Source: Cantharellus purpuraceus (lineage: Eukaryota; Basidiomycota; Agaricomycetes; Cantharellales; Hydnaceae). Taken from it: a DNA stretch of 64,000 bases. Positions 42,003-54,383 of this stretch are shown one piece after another. The DNA is taken from the NCBI GenBank assembly GCA_025174535.1, contig JALBUN010000016.1, positions 309,463 to 373,462 on the forward strand, given 5' to 3'. Position 1 is the first letter of the stretch; every line of letters starts with the position of its first letter. Below the pieces are notes generated by a model. It was not told where the DNA came from. It did not search any database and saw nothing but the letters and a program-made list of their open reading frames with translations. A program made the translations under genes and the position numbers.

Positions 42003-43700
42003 ATCCCTTTGCAAGCATAAGTGTGGCCAAACTCAAGCAGTTGCTCCTGGCCTGATGGAAAGAGGAGGAGGGGGAATGGAAGCAGAAGGAGGAAGAGGAG
42101 TGGAAATGGAAGGAGGAGGAAGAGGGGCAGAAACAGAAGGAGGAGGAGGAATGGAGATGAAAGGAGGAAGAGGAAGAGGAATGGAGACAGAAGGAGGAAG
42201 GAGGAAGAGGGAGAGGAATGGAGACAGAAGGAGGAAGGAGGAAGAGGAAGAGGAAGAGGAACAGAGACAGAAGGAGGAAGAAGAGGGATGGAGATGGAAG
42301 GAGGAAGAGGCAGAGGTGGAGCAAGCCCACAAGGTCAAGGAGCTGGAGGCCACAATGGAGGCTGTGAAGTTGAAGGAAGTGGAGGAGCAGGCACACAAAC
42401 TAGAGACCACCATGGAGGTAGAGGAGGAGGTGACTGGGGTGGAGGTGACTAGTCACCCAGGGAGTCCAAGTGTGCCAATGCAGACACAGACCCCTGAGGT
42501 CACCATTATTTCAATTACATGGACAGAGCCATCCTGTCTGACACCTGCTCCACCGGCATGCTCACCAGTGCATTCATGGCCACAGCTGTTGTTCATGGTG
42601 GGTGCAGCTGAAGAGGATGACACAGCAGAGGTGGAGAAGGAAGAGATGGAGGTGGATCTGAATGCAGATCAGGATGTGGATGTGGAGCCAGAGGTGGAGG
42701 TGGAGCCTGAAGCAGACACAGAGCCTGACCCACCCTCAAATTGCTATCAGGAAATGGCCTGGGTGGAGGTGATTGAAGACTGTGTGGAGCTGTATGCTGC
42801 TACAACAAAGAAGAACCTTGAGGTCACAGTCTTCTCATTGGAGGCATATCTGAGTGAGGCTACAGCAAAGCATGAGGAGGAGTGGAGAGTGATATGGCAT
42901 AAGGCAGAAGACCAGTTAATAGCAACTTGTAAAAAGGAGTCACATGTTGCCAGGTCAGCAATCAAGCTTCATAAGTGTGAGATGAAGAGGGCCATGGTGG
43001 AGCAACAGGACAAGGAGGAGGAGAGGGAGGATTTGGAGGCCACATTGAAAAGGAGTGGGCCACTCAAGGCTCCAGCTCTGGCAGAGCCATTTGGCAGACC
43101 TGGTGTCATATGTGACTTGTGTTGCAATGTGGGTGTTCAGTGTATATGGCCCACTGGCCTAACCCGGTGACTTCAATCCTGCAACCGGTGTTGGGGTCAG
43201 AAGGAGGGTGTAGGATTGATGGAAAATTCAATCCTCAGAGCTGAAGCATGAAGCCCTGGCCAGTGGCACAAGGAGAGGCAGAGAAGGAGTCAGGGGAATG
43301 CCCAAAGAAAAGATGGTGGACAGAGAGGGGTGCCATTGCAGCTGGGGGAAGTGGTGTCAGATCAGAAGGGGTGATGACCAGTGCAGGTACAGGGTGTGTT
43401 ACAGTGCCCAACAGCACTGTCGGTCAGCTTATAAAGCTGGTCAGTCTGCAGTTGGAGTACCTTCAGCAGACTGAGGGGTTGCTGGTAGACTTAGTGAAGT
43501 CCATGAAGTGGAGAGAGGTCCTTGAAGGGTGGCAGACTGCAGAGCTGTGCTGATTGCATAAGCATTTCGCCCCTATGGACATTGATTCAGATATGGGGGA
43601 TGAGAAGGACTGGGTGTTGGATGTGGAGGATGATAGTGAGTTGGAGATGGAAGCTGGGGTGGGTAAGGGGAAAGGGAAAAGGAAGCAGAATGTATGACTT
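42003..43700 (+). pseudogene. Antisense ORF of chromovirus G2 (second copy)
   Basis: Begins in the middle of the conserved start (ccctttgcaagcataagtgtggcc...) and has the same TGA after LLLA as the G1' copy. A longer Glu/Lys/Arg-rich repeat is followed by EQAHKVKELEATMEAVKLKEVEEQ, an acidic region, LYAATTKKNLEVTVFSLEAY and the first half of the cysteine cluster CDLCCNVGVQC (~43110). It stops at TGA 43168 where G1' has CGC; the second half (SCNRCWGQK) follows in frame after the stop. The tail VPNSTVGQLIKLVSLQ is in another frame (43248-43553). Protein sequence is conserved beyond the DNA drift between families, which suggests past selection. Confidence 0.72.
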
Positions 43701-43807
43701 GTAAAAATAAAATGGATTTGAACATAATTTTTGAGCAGCTAAAGAAGTAATGAGAGTGACTTGTAATTTTGAAGATGAAGTTTGGATTGGGATGGTGTTT
43801 TTGGAGC

Positions 43808-44714
43808 TCAGGTTGACTTGTGTTTTGTTCTGTAAATGTAATATAATGAATGATGCAAAATAATAGGATTGGAGTTGATTATATCTTCAAGATTCATAAG
43901 AGGACCTGGTTTATTTGGATAAACAGAATGGAAATCAGAAATGGATTTGGATGTGTGATTGAGTTTGGATGCAGAGATCCATGAAGATTCTTCATCCATG
44001 CCTTCATATCCAGTCCACTTGACTAGGTACTGGAGTTTACACTTGTATCAATGATTGATCTTTGAGTTGAGAATCTTGGATATCTCATATTCATTGTCTC
44101 CTTCAATGATGATTGGAGGAGGTGGAGATTGGGTGCAACCAGGAATCTCATTCGTGGTAGTAGGTTCAAGCATTGATATGTGGAACACCAGATGAACTGC
44201 TCAGAAGTGGTCAGGAAGCTGGAGGGTGAAGGACCAACATGGGCAATGACCTCATAAGGACCTAAAAATTTCTTGGAGAGTTTCTTGGATGGATGGGTGG
44301 TCCAGAAATGTTCAGCCTTGACAAATACTTTGTCTCTGATCTGCAGGTCCAGAGCTGGGGTGTGGTGTCAGTCTGCAGGGACTTGGTATCATTTCTGGGC
44401 ATTGGAGATGGCTTGGAGATGTTGGTGTAGTTGGTCAAGGTTAGTCAAATTGGCGGGCTTTGGTAGAGGTGAGTTCCTTCTCAGGGTGAATGGAGATGTT
44501 CAGGTGGTAGCCTTTGTTAGCAAAAAAGGGTGAGATGCCAGTAGTCACATTTGGAGCATTGTTGTAGGCAAACTCTGTGATTGGAAGTAGATCAGCCCAG
44601 TTGTCTTGTTGATAGTTACAATAGACTTGGAGATATTGTTCCAGGGACTGATTCATATGTTCCATTTGCCCATCTCCTTTGGGATGATAACCTGAGGTGA
44701 GGTGGCACTCCAAG
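43808..44714 (-). pseudogene. Integrase C-terminus and chromodomain of G2
   Basis: Minus strand: GYHPKGDGQMEHMNQSLEQY near 44700, YCNYQQDNWADLLPITEFAYN, NKGYHLNISIHPEKEL, then with stops and shifts GPYEVIA-like sequence, YEISKILNSKI-like and YLVKWTGYEGMDEESSW, ending SVYPNKPGPLMNL. Same architecture as G1' but clearly diverged. The element is truncated at ~44714, where copia sequence begins. Confidence 0.85.
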
Positions 44715-45094
44715 AACATGATTTTGATCAAAGCCAACCAACATCTATTCATTCTGACAATTTAGGAGCTATAACACTATCACATGACTCAACTTACCAT
44801 GCCTGAACAAAGCATATCAACATTGCATATCATTTCATCCATAAGAAAGTGACATCTAATGAAGCAACACTTACTTATGTCCAATTAAAGGAGAACCCCA
44901 CAGATATCATGATGAAAGGGTTGGAATTACACAGGCATGTGTACCTGTGCGAGAAGTTAGGAATGGAGACTCCACAAATTGAGGAGGCATGTTGGGCAAA
45001 TAGTATGAGTGGTGATGACATAGAGGCAATGGACAATGGGATAGATGAAGACTATAATTGTGACGCTCAGGACAATGATGCACAATTCTCGTAG
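44715..45094 (+). pseudogene. Ty1/copia RNase H C-terminal fragment
   Basis: Plus strand reads PTSIHSDNLGAI, STYHARTKHINIAYHFI (Ala/Arg for the usual His/Lys-type), TLTYVQLKENPTDIMMKGL and KLGM, the conserved end of copia RNase H. The open frame runs on through the polypurine tract (gaggaggca) into the LTR. Upstream RT is missing. Confidence 0.82.
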
Positions 45095-45295
45095 TCTCCA
45101 CAATAGGACAGTCACGCGGGCAGTCACATGATCTGAACAATGTATCATGTCGGACAATAGGTAGATTTTTTGAGTACGTCCTTCCTGTATAAAAGGGAAC
45201 GGTAGTAACTATGAAAATAACAACCTTTTACCTCTACTTCGATCAACATTCTGCATGTACATACAATGGTGCCTATAATACTTGTAGACATTACA
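44990..45295 (+). repeat. 3' LTR of the copia fragment (LTR-E)
   Basis: Starts TGTTGGGCAAATAG right after a polypurine tract and ends near TAGACATTACA. TATA-like tgtataaaaggg lies near 45187. Only one copy, so the 3' end is estimated. Confidence 0.6.
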
Positions 45296-46118
45296 GGATA
45301 TGTAGTGGCATTCAACCGCTGACAAGATCACAGCACTTTTGCTGATGTGCACTGAGCATTTAAAGAACAAGAAGAACCCGCAACTGTTACCTCAAAAAAG
45401 CGCTATAAGCCCAGCAGATGTCAAGTAAAGTGAATTGCATGTATCATATTTATCACACACTCCTGTCCACCCACCAGGTCTGTTCTTGCTGCAGTGTTAT
45501 GTACATGAGAAACTGTGGGGATTGGGAAGGGGGCAGGGATGGGGGCGGTGGGGTGGCCGGCGCCGGAAGGAGGCAATGGGGTGGTGGCATCGGTTGACTG
45601 GCAGTCCGATCTGGTCAGATAGATCACCTGTAATTCGATGCTAGCAGTACAATGATATGATGCAATTGGCTCACTACGAAAGAGTCCGATGTACAGTTCT
45701 AATCAGATACACACCGAGTCAATCCAAAACCCATATGGCATAGTCCAGATTTTGGGACTTGCGCGGATGTCATCGGACGTAGCTTAAGGGTCCGATGGCA
45801 TCCCGTGGAATCTTGAGTAATCCGAGCGGGTTTTCACTGGGGCGTTCAGCATCTTAATGGTTTTACGGAATCCATACGTCCCATTCGGTACTTCTCCAGT
45901 CAGCATGCTTTCAATCCGGAAGCCTGTCATGTAGCTAGCTTCTAACGGGATCAATTACATATTGAGTCTGCACCACAGAATTATCGTGGAGATATGCTTG
46001 ATTAGGATTATGGTAGTTGATCAATGGTGTGATGTGTCAAGCTCTAATATATAAGAGCAGAATCACTAAAGAAGCCCTCACCTACAGTCATCTCAGTGCC
46101 ATTCAACATCTCGCTATC
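45296..46118. other. No gene recognised
   Basis: Contains a G-rich stretch at 45515-45575 (gggaagggggcagggatggg). It should hold the promoter of the small gene at 46119; a gtcaagctctaatatataagag TATA-like site is near 46046. Confidence 0.3.
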
Positions 46119-46454
46119 ATGACGTTCAACGTTTGTCTCTTTCAGTTGCACGTTCAACTATTGTTAGCAAGTCTCATTCCCATCAAGGCAGGGGACACCG
46201 TCCAAGTGTGGTACAATTCTGAATGGATCTTGGGGACATTCCTCAAAGTGTCAGTAAAAACTTATACAATAACCAGAGGTCCAAAGAAGGGAAAGGTTTG
46301 CGCTTTTCGCATATACATGCTTGAAATACACATGTTTAACATGTCTCCAATATCGTAGAGAGAGACGCGACCCAATGGCTACACGGTGTTGATAGATATT
46401 AATGGCCGGCCAGACACTATAACTGTCGACCTTCGCGACGTTGCAGAAGCTTGA
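46119..46454 (+). CDS. Small SH3/Tudor-like protein, 90 aa, two exons
   Basis: Exon 1 46119-46295 (MTFNVCLFQLHVQLLL...), intron 46296-46358 (gtttgc...cgtag, 63 bp), exon 2 46359-46454 ending TGA. Splicing joins GPKKGK to RETRPNGYTVLIDING. The protein has a compact alternating beta pattern: IKAGDTVQVWYNSEWILGTF, VSVKTYTITR, GYTVLIDI, TITVDLRDVAEA. This resembles an SH3-like or Tudor-like small barrel, which binds peptides, methylated residues or nucleic acid (fold and role are inference). The first ~16 residues are hydrophobic. A TATA-like site lies ~70 bp upstream. Frame is intact although transposons end ~0.8 kb away. Confidence 0.6.
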
Positions 46455-46618
46455 TGGGATAGCACTGTATCAGCTGAATAGGGCTCACTATTAATGTGGG
46501 AATTCCTCAACATGCTGACTTCCAGAGCATTTGTGATGTGATGTACTATAATTCGTGACATTATATTCAAGGCAAGGGGTGTCGATGCACGATTGATGTC
46601 TCATATCGGCTTGAGCTT

Positions 46619-48005
46619 TTAAGAGATGGTGTTACCGTCAACACAAGAAGGCAGATCCGCGATGATTACGATCAAGGATTCCAGAGCTTCAGCAGCTCTT
46701 GGACGCATAGAGGGCTCACTCCTAGTCATAATTTGGAGGAGATCCATGTAGGAAGGCACGAACTTTGGAGTATTGATTGCTGCCAGGCTCCCTTGCTTCA
46801 GAATCACCAAGTCAACAGATATCGGGAGAAAGAGATCAAGTGCATACTTCCTTTGCCTCCTCTAGCTCAGTCTGAAGCACTCTGCCCACATTAAATACGT
46901 CCGAAGCAAAAATATCGAACTGCTCGCTTTGGGATTGTTCAGGGGCTGCAAAATGTGATGGGGGTATATGTTCGGCAGTAACGAGATGATCAGTTGCATC
47001 AGGGCTAAACTGGACAGCGCTTCCGAAGTCAATGAATGCAAAGCAACACTTGAAAGTGCTGTGGAAGGTGATGGAAGGTTGCCCCGGCGTCACCCTTAAA
47101 TGTAGCTCACGACCCCCATCATGATTCCATAAAATGTTTTCACGATGGATGTCCTATCAATAAATCAACAACAGATGTCGCAAGAAAGGTGTAAAAACGA
47201 ACTCCATGGCCAACACCATTCTCGTGCATGAAAGCGAGACCCTTCAAAATAATATTCACATTAGATGGATCAGAAACCGACTCACTAAAAAAAAAAACAA
47301 GACAAAAAAAAAATTCACCTCAAGCACTTGTCGAGCCATCTCTAATCTCGTCTGTAGTGTATCGAAGGGGGGGAAATCCCAATATGGGCTCCATGCAGCC
47401 TGAACGATAAAAACCCACTCCCCAGCCATAAGGATCCTCACCTGGGGGATAGTGTGATTCCGTGGATCAGCTCGAAGTCGATCGGTGGACAAAAATTGGA
47501 CGATATTCCATTCAGAACTTGAACGCGGCACAGCCTTTATATAAACATTACGATATTGGCGATCGAGAGCTAGGTATCCAGTTGATCTCTGATGGAGAGA
47601 AAATGGGAGACATGAGCACGTGTTTAGACATTGACCTTAGCATTAACCTGCTGAAAGAAAGCAACTTGTGGAAGACGTTTCCTCTCATCGGTGAGGAACA
47701 TTCTGTACAAGAAGTCCTCATCGTCCTTGGGATGAAAAGAATCTTTTGGCGGCTTTCTTGGCGCCGTTTCAACACGTGGATCCAAATCGTACCCCGGGGT
47801 ATGGGCGAGGATGTAGCCATGGGCTGCGAGGAAAGGCGCGTAGTGATCCCATGGCTTCCGAAACAGCTCTAAAGGGAGGTATTTCCAGTCTTGCAATTCT
47901 TCCGGTAGGGGTGGGGGCTTGCAAGTAAATAGACAGAACTTTATAAGCCAGAATAGAATGAAGAATTAAGAGACATACTAAGATTTCCTGTGACAGCTCA
48001 GACAT
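46619..48005 (-). CDS. Protein kinase-like protein, 352 aa, seven exons
   Basis: Exons (minus): 48005-47979, 47917-47636, 47588-47442, 47399-47319, 47241-47203, 47153-46848, 46795-46619; every intron is phase 0 and the joined frame is 353 codons with no internal stop. Motifs: N-terminal WDHYAPFLAAHGYIL region, VYIKAV with the ATP lysine (~K121), FMHENGVGHGDIHREN catalytic loop (D193, N198), IDFG (D234), APE (262-264), SDVFNVG, and a C-terminal MTRSEPSMRPRAAEAL. The glycine loop is weak (STGYLAL) and HRD is HGD, so activity is plausible but unproven. It resembles lineage-expanded fungal kinase-like proteins. Substrate unknown. Confidence 0.82.
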
Positions 48006-48591
48006 CAGCTGCGCAGACACGGTATATCGCAACAATTGTTTAGCTGGACCCAGCTAGGTGGCCCACTCCTACTCCGACCATACCACTGTCTGGTGATGTA
48101 GATCATCCCCCGACGAAAAATCTCTTTGCACATATGTTCCCGTGACCTGGAATTATGTCTCGATGTTGAGTGTGAGGCCTCCATACCATCCTCACCAGGT
48201 CTGGGCGCGAGCGGTCATGTTTTTTCCGATGTTAGGCAGTCCCATCATTGGAAACTAGACGACCATGATGACGCCAACTTCTAGGTGCTTGAGTGGGTGT
48301 GATCCAGAATGGTTCTTCGCTCTCTCCAAGACAACGACTATATAACTGCATGGAATGGGAATCTCACGATAACATGCACAGCTAGGCCCCAGAGGGCCCG
48401 CGTCTCGCAATCCAATTGGAGGAAGCTCTGTTGCTTATTCAGAATGATGATCCGATCAATTTCGGGGAAGCCACGTTTCACGTGGGGTTTCCGTCAACGG
48501 TGAGTTTGGTGTAATAGGTATCGCATTGGTGTGTCACAGTTCTCTGTGAGCGCCACAATCTACTCGTGAGTCGTATGCCAGCCATCAATAG
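48006..48591. other. Intergenic, possible exon remnant
   Basis: Upstream of the kinase-like gene. A plus-strand frame near 48390-48510 reads EGPRLAIQLEEALLLIQND then FGEATFHVGFPST before a GT, which looks like an orphan exon. Nothing else recognised. Confidence 0.25.
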
Positions 48592-51320
48592 ACAATGCTT
48601 CTGCTGAGATATCACAATATTCAAAGTGTTCATATAACCGCTAAATTTTAGCCGTGAATGCTGAAGATCGTTCCTAGGAGCCAGGAGACCGCATCTGATC
48701 TCGGTGACCCTCGCGCGTGCGCTCATACAGCCACTGTTCTCTGTTCGTATAGCCTATGCTAGACTCACAGGATTCCCCGATTTTCCCTACAATTTGCCAT
48801 ATCACTTTAGCCTCTTCACGGGGATAACAGAGTGCCTCCGGCTGTGTCCGTTATGGGATCCCCGGTTCCTGAGGCTGAAATCATCATTTCCCGATACCTA
48901 CGCTTCTTTCCGACGCCCTAATGGATCTCTCCGTGATTGCCTTTGTTGATTTACTGCAACAGTCATGACGAGTGATCAGAGCAAGTTGTATGTAGCAGCT
49001 GACATCTCACTTCCGATGTTCCCGCATTGTGCTGTATACTGAATCAGACTTCAAATTCATATGCCTGCTGTTGTCAACATAGTGCCAAAGAACCTAACTA
49101 CAGACAATGAATTGTCAACATCAGTCTGTAAGCTGTGCACACGCCTGCTGGTTTACCCTCATTGTTATCGGCAAGGTCTCGCTTGCGAGTCTTCGCCCTA
49201 ATAACTGAGATAGATCAGGCGGTGCAGACAGTTCCATTCAATACGCCATTTACGTAGGATAAAGTGGCTGTGCCACATGTGCCAAGCCTTCTAACGAAAA
49301 CATCACTGGCCATCAGGTCGAACTATTTTCAGCTTCATGGCGGTACGCCTAGCGGTTCATTGCTGTTGATCGGGGCATTACATACACAAATAGCATTCCT
49401 GTATTTCAGTATATGAACCCCTTGTAGCATTCTACCATCGCATACTGGCATAGTCTAGTGCACTTGGTATACCTCTCCCTCCATCTTTCCATAGACATGG
49501 CAGCTCAGACAGAACAGGCGGCAATTCAAGCAGCGTCAGATACGTGCGTCACCGCTCACTATATGCGCAGTGATTTTTGAGTCCATTGTGTGGTCTCAGT
49601 ATGGATGTCTATTACTCTTCAATAGTTGCCCTCGGTGAGCTCACAGCTCGTGCACGCAACCTAACTAACGGCATTCCGCTCAAAACAGTTTTCCTTTCCT
49701 ACGACACCCTTCTGACAATCTCAGATGAGATTCAATATATCTGGAATAAAACATTAAAATTGGGGACAGTACTGTATCTTCTGGCGCGATACTGCATGCT
49801 ATTGTTTTCCTCGCTAGAAATATTTACGAATTTTTTCAATTTTACATCACTTCAGGTCAGTTCTGCTGATGACTTGTGTTCATGCACATAGATGACACAT
49901 GACGCAGTAAGTTCGAGGGCAGCCGTTGTAACGCAGAAATTCACACAAATTAGAACATGTGATGGGGTTCTTCACTTTGTGGATGCTCTCAACACCCTCC
50001 CACTCGTCGGTATTCAAGGTGATATAAGTTTTCCTTTGCAATAGATCATCGACGACACTAATTATGCAGGGCTTCTACTGGCGCGGGCATATGCGGTTAG
50101 CGATCGGAAGAGGGTGGTATTGGGTGTTCTCGGAGTACTCGGAGGTTGCGCCGTCACAACGCAACTGGTATGTGTACATATCTGCATTTATGTGGAGCTG
50201 CGTGACAGAGACCCATCATAGGCAGGAACAATCTTAGATAGGTGTGACATCCCCAGTGCACAAGTCCACATTATCCGCATGTAAGTACAGCATAGTCTTA
50301 AATGAACTGTGCTCAATAATTCACCAGAGGTAAGACACGTCAAAGTCATATTTATTATGACGGTTGATTCCCTGCTCTTAGTCGATGACGTCGGTTCGAT
50401 CGCGGTCATATTGTTTGACACGATAGTGGTTGCTGTGACACTTGCCGGCACACTCGGAACGTGGAGAGTTTACAAACGATCAGCATGGAACAAGCTATCG
50501 CTGACACATTTGCTGGCCCAGCAATGTAAGCCATAACCTCTGTTACGGTAGAATTCTCACCGACAGACATGAATATCAGGTCTGATGAGATTCGGGTATT
50601 TTTCATCCGCTATCACCGCAAACGGATCCAGAATTGATTATTATCAGATTTGTGTTAACGCTCACTCTTGCTAACACGATCGTGCCATTGGTATGTCAAT
50701 GCACCAATATCTACGCCATCGTTAACCCCGAGGCACTAGACCTTGAGAGTATGTCACACATAGGTATCCGCTGCTGTGTGACTCCAACTTGTTCTTTAGC
50801 TTATACTTTCATCTACGCTTGGACCTATACAGAAGAGGCGAGTTAGAATACGGGATTCCAGACATCTACTAAATATATGCAGCTTGTCAGCCACCATCAT
50901 CTGCCGGTTCCACCTCGACCTTCAAAGGAGAAACGCGCACCCTAACAGCACCACATCCCGGGGAATCCCTACCATCTCCCTTGGCAGTTTCCATGCGGCC
51001 ACCCAAAGCATTCACGACGCTGTGATGGCAGAGTTTGGGGAATCTCCCGTCGATGAGTGTGTTGGATCTGAAGCATCGCGGGACGCGGTCGAGTCTACAG
51101 AGTCAGATATGCCGGCAGAGACGACAGATAATGATATTGAACTTGAAAACATCCAGTTCCGGCCACAGGCAGCTGAAAATACTTTGGAGGCGTAACGGCG
51201 GACTACTTGCCGTGATGTTCTGTTGGTGTTGATTAGACCAAGTTACAGGGAACAATTGTTCTCATACGCTCATACAATTACCCTGTCACTGGGGGGGCCA
51301 AGTGTGGGGGTTTGAACATA
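48592..51320 (+). repeat. Segmental duplication, copy 2
   Basis: Collinear with 13691-16455, same orientation; contains the second DUF6533 gene and its flanks. Confidence 0.88.
49497..51195 (+). pseudogene. DUF6533-type multi-membrane protein, copy 2, nearly intact
   Basis: Exons: 49497-49543, 49600-49634, 49689-49855, 49937-50018, 50070-50167, 50222-50280, 50335-50525, ~50632 onward, last exon 50883-51195. Landmarks: FLSYDTLLTISDEIQYIW (DUF6533 start), LGTVLYLLARYCMLL, GLLLARAYAVSDRKRVVLG, IFIMTVDSLLLVDDVGS, SIAVILFDTIVVAVTLAGT, LIIIRFVLTLTLAN, LSATIICRFHLDLQRR and an acidic tail. The layout fits several transmembrane helices with a cytosolic tail. One lesion: the last base of exon 7 is T (A in copy 1), so joining to the next exon makes TAA. 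If another splice is used the gene may work. Exons after 50632 are uncertain. No signal for function. Confidence 0.68.
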
Positions 51321-51894
51321 TATGCGGTGTAATCATTTTATTATTGGACAGGCCTGATCGAATTCCATAATATTCTCGACATGTTGACAGAATGTACTCG
51401 AAGAATGCTGCAATTGCCGTCAGATGGATGAGACGTCCACGAAATATTGCAAGACGTGATCAAGTATACTAAACTCTACACAAAGCTTGTCTTGGCAACC
51501 AGCAGCAGCACACAACTTGGCAGGCAGTGTGACGCTGATGCATTGATAGGTTGTGACTTTGTTAGATGCATTTTCATGGCGTCTGGAGCGGATCTCAGGG
51601 GGGTTGGATTTTGTAATACTTTTGCGGCGTGACTATTTTCGAAACGTTATTAAACGGGCCTAATCATATTTCATTATATCATTAAGTTCTTCAGTCGTTT
51701 TCTACAACAATCAAGTCATACTCACTTTAGAAGATTCCTGCAGGTGCAAAATATATATCTAACACTTCCAGGTGATTATATATAAATGAGTGCTTCAGGA
51801 AAGACCCCGGAGCGGTGAAAGTGCAAAAGAAACAATACGACTACATCGACCACATCTACCGCATTACACCTCATTGCCGTTTACATCACGGAGG
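51321..51894. other. No gene recognised
   Basis: Downstream of the P450 gene (minus) and of the DUF6533 copy (plus). Nothing supported. Confidence 0.3.
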
Positions 51895-54383
51895 TCACAG
51901 TGAGCGGCAGCTGAACCCGACCAGGTTCTCCTTTGACCCTAAAATAATCAGGAAGTCGTCAGACTTGGATAGAGACAGGAGATTCGGTAATTCATACATA
52001 GGAGTCATCAATACTGTGGCGCATCTGATGATCTCAGGATTTCCTGGAGCAGGAGAGAATTCAAAATGTTCGATAAATTCTGTGAGAATAGCTTGCATTT
52101 CAAGGACTCTGAAGAGGCTGTCAAGTAGGACAGAGCATAACGTGAGGAACGTACGCGAAGCGCCACCTAGGGAACAGATCACAGTTTTAGTCCTTTTCTC
52201 CCAACAAGACTAGGGAAATAGATACGCACCCGATGCAGCTGCGTATCCCGCTACCGAATGTTGCTCTACAAAGAAGGGTACATCCTTAGGTCGTCGATGC
52301 AAAGGCCTGTCAAACATGGACGCACAGATTGGACAATACCCCCAGACCCGTCTTCTGGTGCGTCTCTATGTCTTCTAGGAAACGCTCCGGCCGCCAAACG
52401 TCTGCATCCTCTCCCCATACCGACTTCAGCCTATCCGTGACTGCTCAGCAATGACTGTAAAAAGCGAAATCTTTGTACGAACCTATTGTACGCTGCGAGG
52501 GATAGAATAACCGACTGTCCTTTGCTGACGGGGATGTTAGTTATGACCTCTCCCGTATTCGTCTTCAGAGGCGTTGAAAGGGGTAATACAGTTTCGCGAG
52601 AAGCCACACGCTGAAGCGTTGTGACAATCGGGTGGTATCGGAGTGTTTCCTAACCCACAAGTTATGAGCCGGGGAACCTACTGGGTACAGGCACATGGCA
52701 GAGCTCAATCACCTTCATAACGGCAAGAAGCCATTTCATGGAGTCCAGGTCGGCAATCGTGAGCTCACCATTTCCCCGCTTTGAAGCATGCGCAATGGTT
52801 GCTCTTATCTCCTCTCGGACACGGGTCTGGATGTCCGGATGTTTCGATAGTTCGTATAAAGCCCATGCTAAAGTAGAAGCAGTCGTCTCCTGCCCTGCGA
52901 GCATCAATGTTCTATATATCCATGCAAATGTCAAGGTCCCTGTCCACAAATTGCAGACCATGTACACACTGCAATTGTGCCATCAACTCGGCTTCGCTAA
53001 GTCTCATATTTGCATCTTCCGACATGTTGGCCTTGACTGGTGAATGGAGTATCAGGTCCCGTTTGCTCGTGGTCAAGAATTGCAACTACCACTCACCAAG
53101 AATGCTCATTACATCCGCTCCACTTGCATCTCCCTTCTCGACAGGTTGTGAGTGTGCCTGTTGGACAATCTTCTTGGCAACGCGACCTGCCACAGTCGTG
53201 TACCTTCGTAACCTTCTCAGCTGCGGTGTCGGGAGTAGTCGGATGCTTGTCGCCAACCCAAGAGGAAGGTAGCCCCAAAGATATTCAAAAGCGATCGTAA
53301 AGTCGGATCGTTTAAAAAATGAATCGGCACTAGAATCACAGGCGTATTTAGCAACGACGCGGATCAACAGAACGTAGTAATCACAAGATGTTTCGATACA
53401 CGGCAGACAGTTCATTGTGTTTCTCGTCTATGGCTCCAAAGTCGTAATTAAAGGCGGCTGTTATACACAATATTCTTAAATTTCGAGAGGGCGTTCAGCA
53501 AGTGGATTTACCGTGGCCCAGGGCATCCAAAGTGGCACGAGTAAGCCACGACTGAATGTCAAGAACAAGGGATGTGGTGCCATTCTGGGCCATCGCGTCT
53601 TCCCATTTAGTTACAATCTGGTAATACACAACGACAATTAGCAATGAGATGCACGAAGACAAAGTAAATGAACCCTTTGCGAGGTGTGCTGAAAGACTGG
53701 TAAAAACACCCGCAAAGCGTTGAAGGAAAATGCGGGATTCATAATTTTCCGGTGTCTGACGTGATCAGCACCTAACACCTCATTGTAAGCACTGCTGCCG
53801 TTAACACAGGTAAGATAGGAAGGGACCTTGGGCGTATGCAACTCCTTCTCCCAGAGTCATCTTCGTTATCGCAATATTCTGCTTTGAGGTGGGGAAATTG
53901 TAGCCTTCCACGTTGAGAACATTATGTATGACCTGCATCGAAGGCCTATGATCGGCTCGGACTAAACGCAGAATCTGTCGATGAGCAACGCACTTTCGGG
54001 TCGGCGGTAAACAGAACATCTGCCTAGTATTATGAAAGGCAATGAGATAGAAACATGTTGGTGATGAGATTTGAAGAAAGACCCACCCCCAATGCACCCT
54101 TGATTCTCAGAGCGGTGCCATATTTGTTGGTCCATGCAAATTCTGCTTCTGCGATATTGTCTGGCCGAATGATTTCAGGGAGATGTCCTGTGGGTAACAG
54201 TGAGCACATGTATTGCTCACGTTGTGTTGATAGTTATTGATGCATACCGACCAGCCACGGGCCAGGATGAGGACCGGGGAGGTGTGAAATTGAGTGAGTA
54301 CGGGCCCTACGCCCTAGAGTGCGCACCAGAATCAAAAGAATCAAAGATATTCCAACAGGCAGGAGAGAATAAGAGAACGCCAT
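51895..54383 (-). CDS. Cytochrome P450, 563 aa, 15 exons
   Basis: Exons (minus): 54383-54248, 54187-54087, 54023-53994, 53932-53827, 53771-53674, 53617-53512, 53457-53385, 53329-53097, 53036-52970, 52911-52713, 52649-52483, 52430-52326, 52265-52230, 52166-52155, 52117-51895. The joined 1692 bases form one frame with no internal stop. Hydrophobic N-terminal anchor (MAFSYSLLPVGISLILLIL), proline-rich hinge LPGPHPGPW, I-helix AGQETT (~322-327), ExxR ETLR (384-387), PERF (~453-456), and heme motif FGSGIRSCIG with the ligand Cys at ~484. Such microsomal monooxygenases use NADPH-P450 reductase; substrate cannot be inferred. Exon 14 is only 12 bases (WRFA region). The adjoining intron is 37 bp, very short. 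Confidence 0.85.

Noticed and set aside
53827..54023. Apparent frameshift in the P450 near the DPK region
   Set aside because: A 61-bp GT-AG intron (53933-53993) restores DPKVIHNVLNVEGYNF, so the gene is intact in this model.
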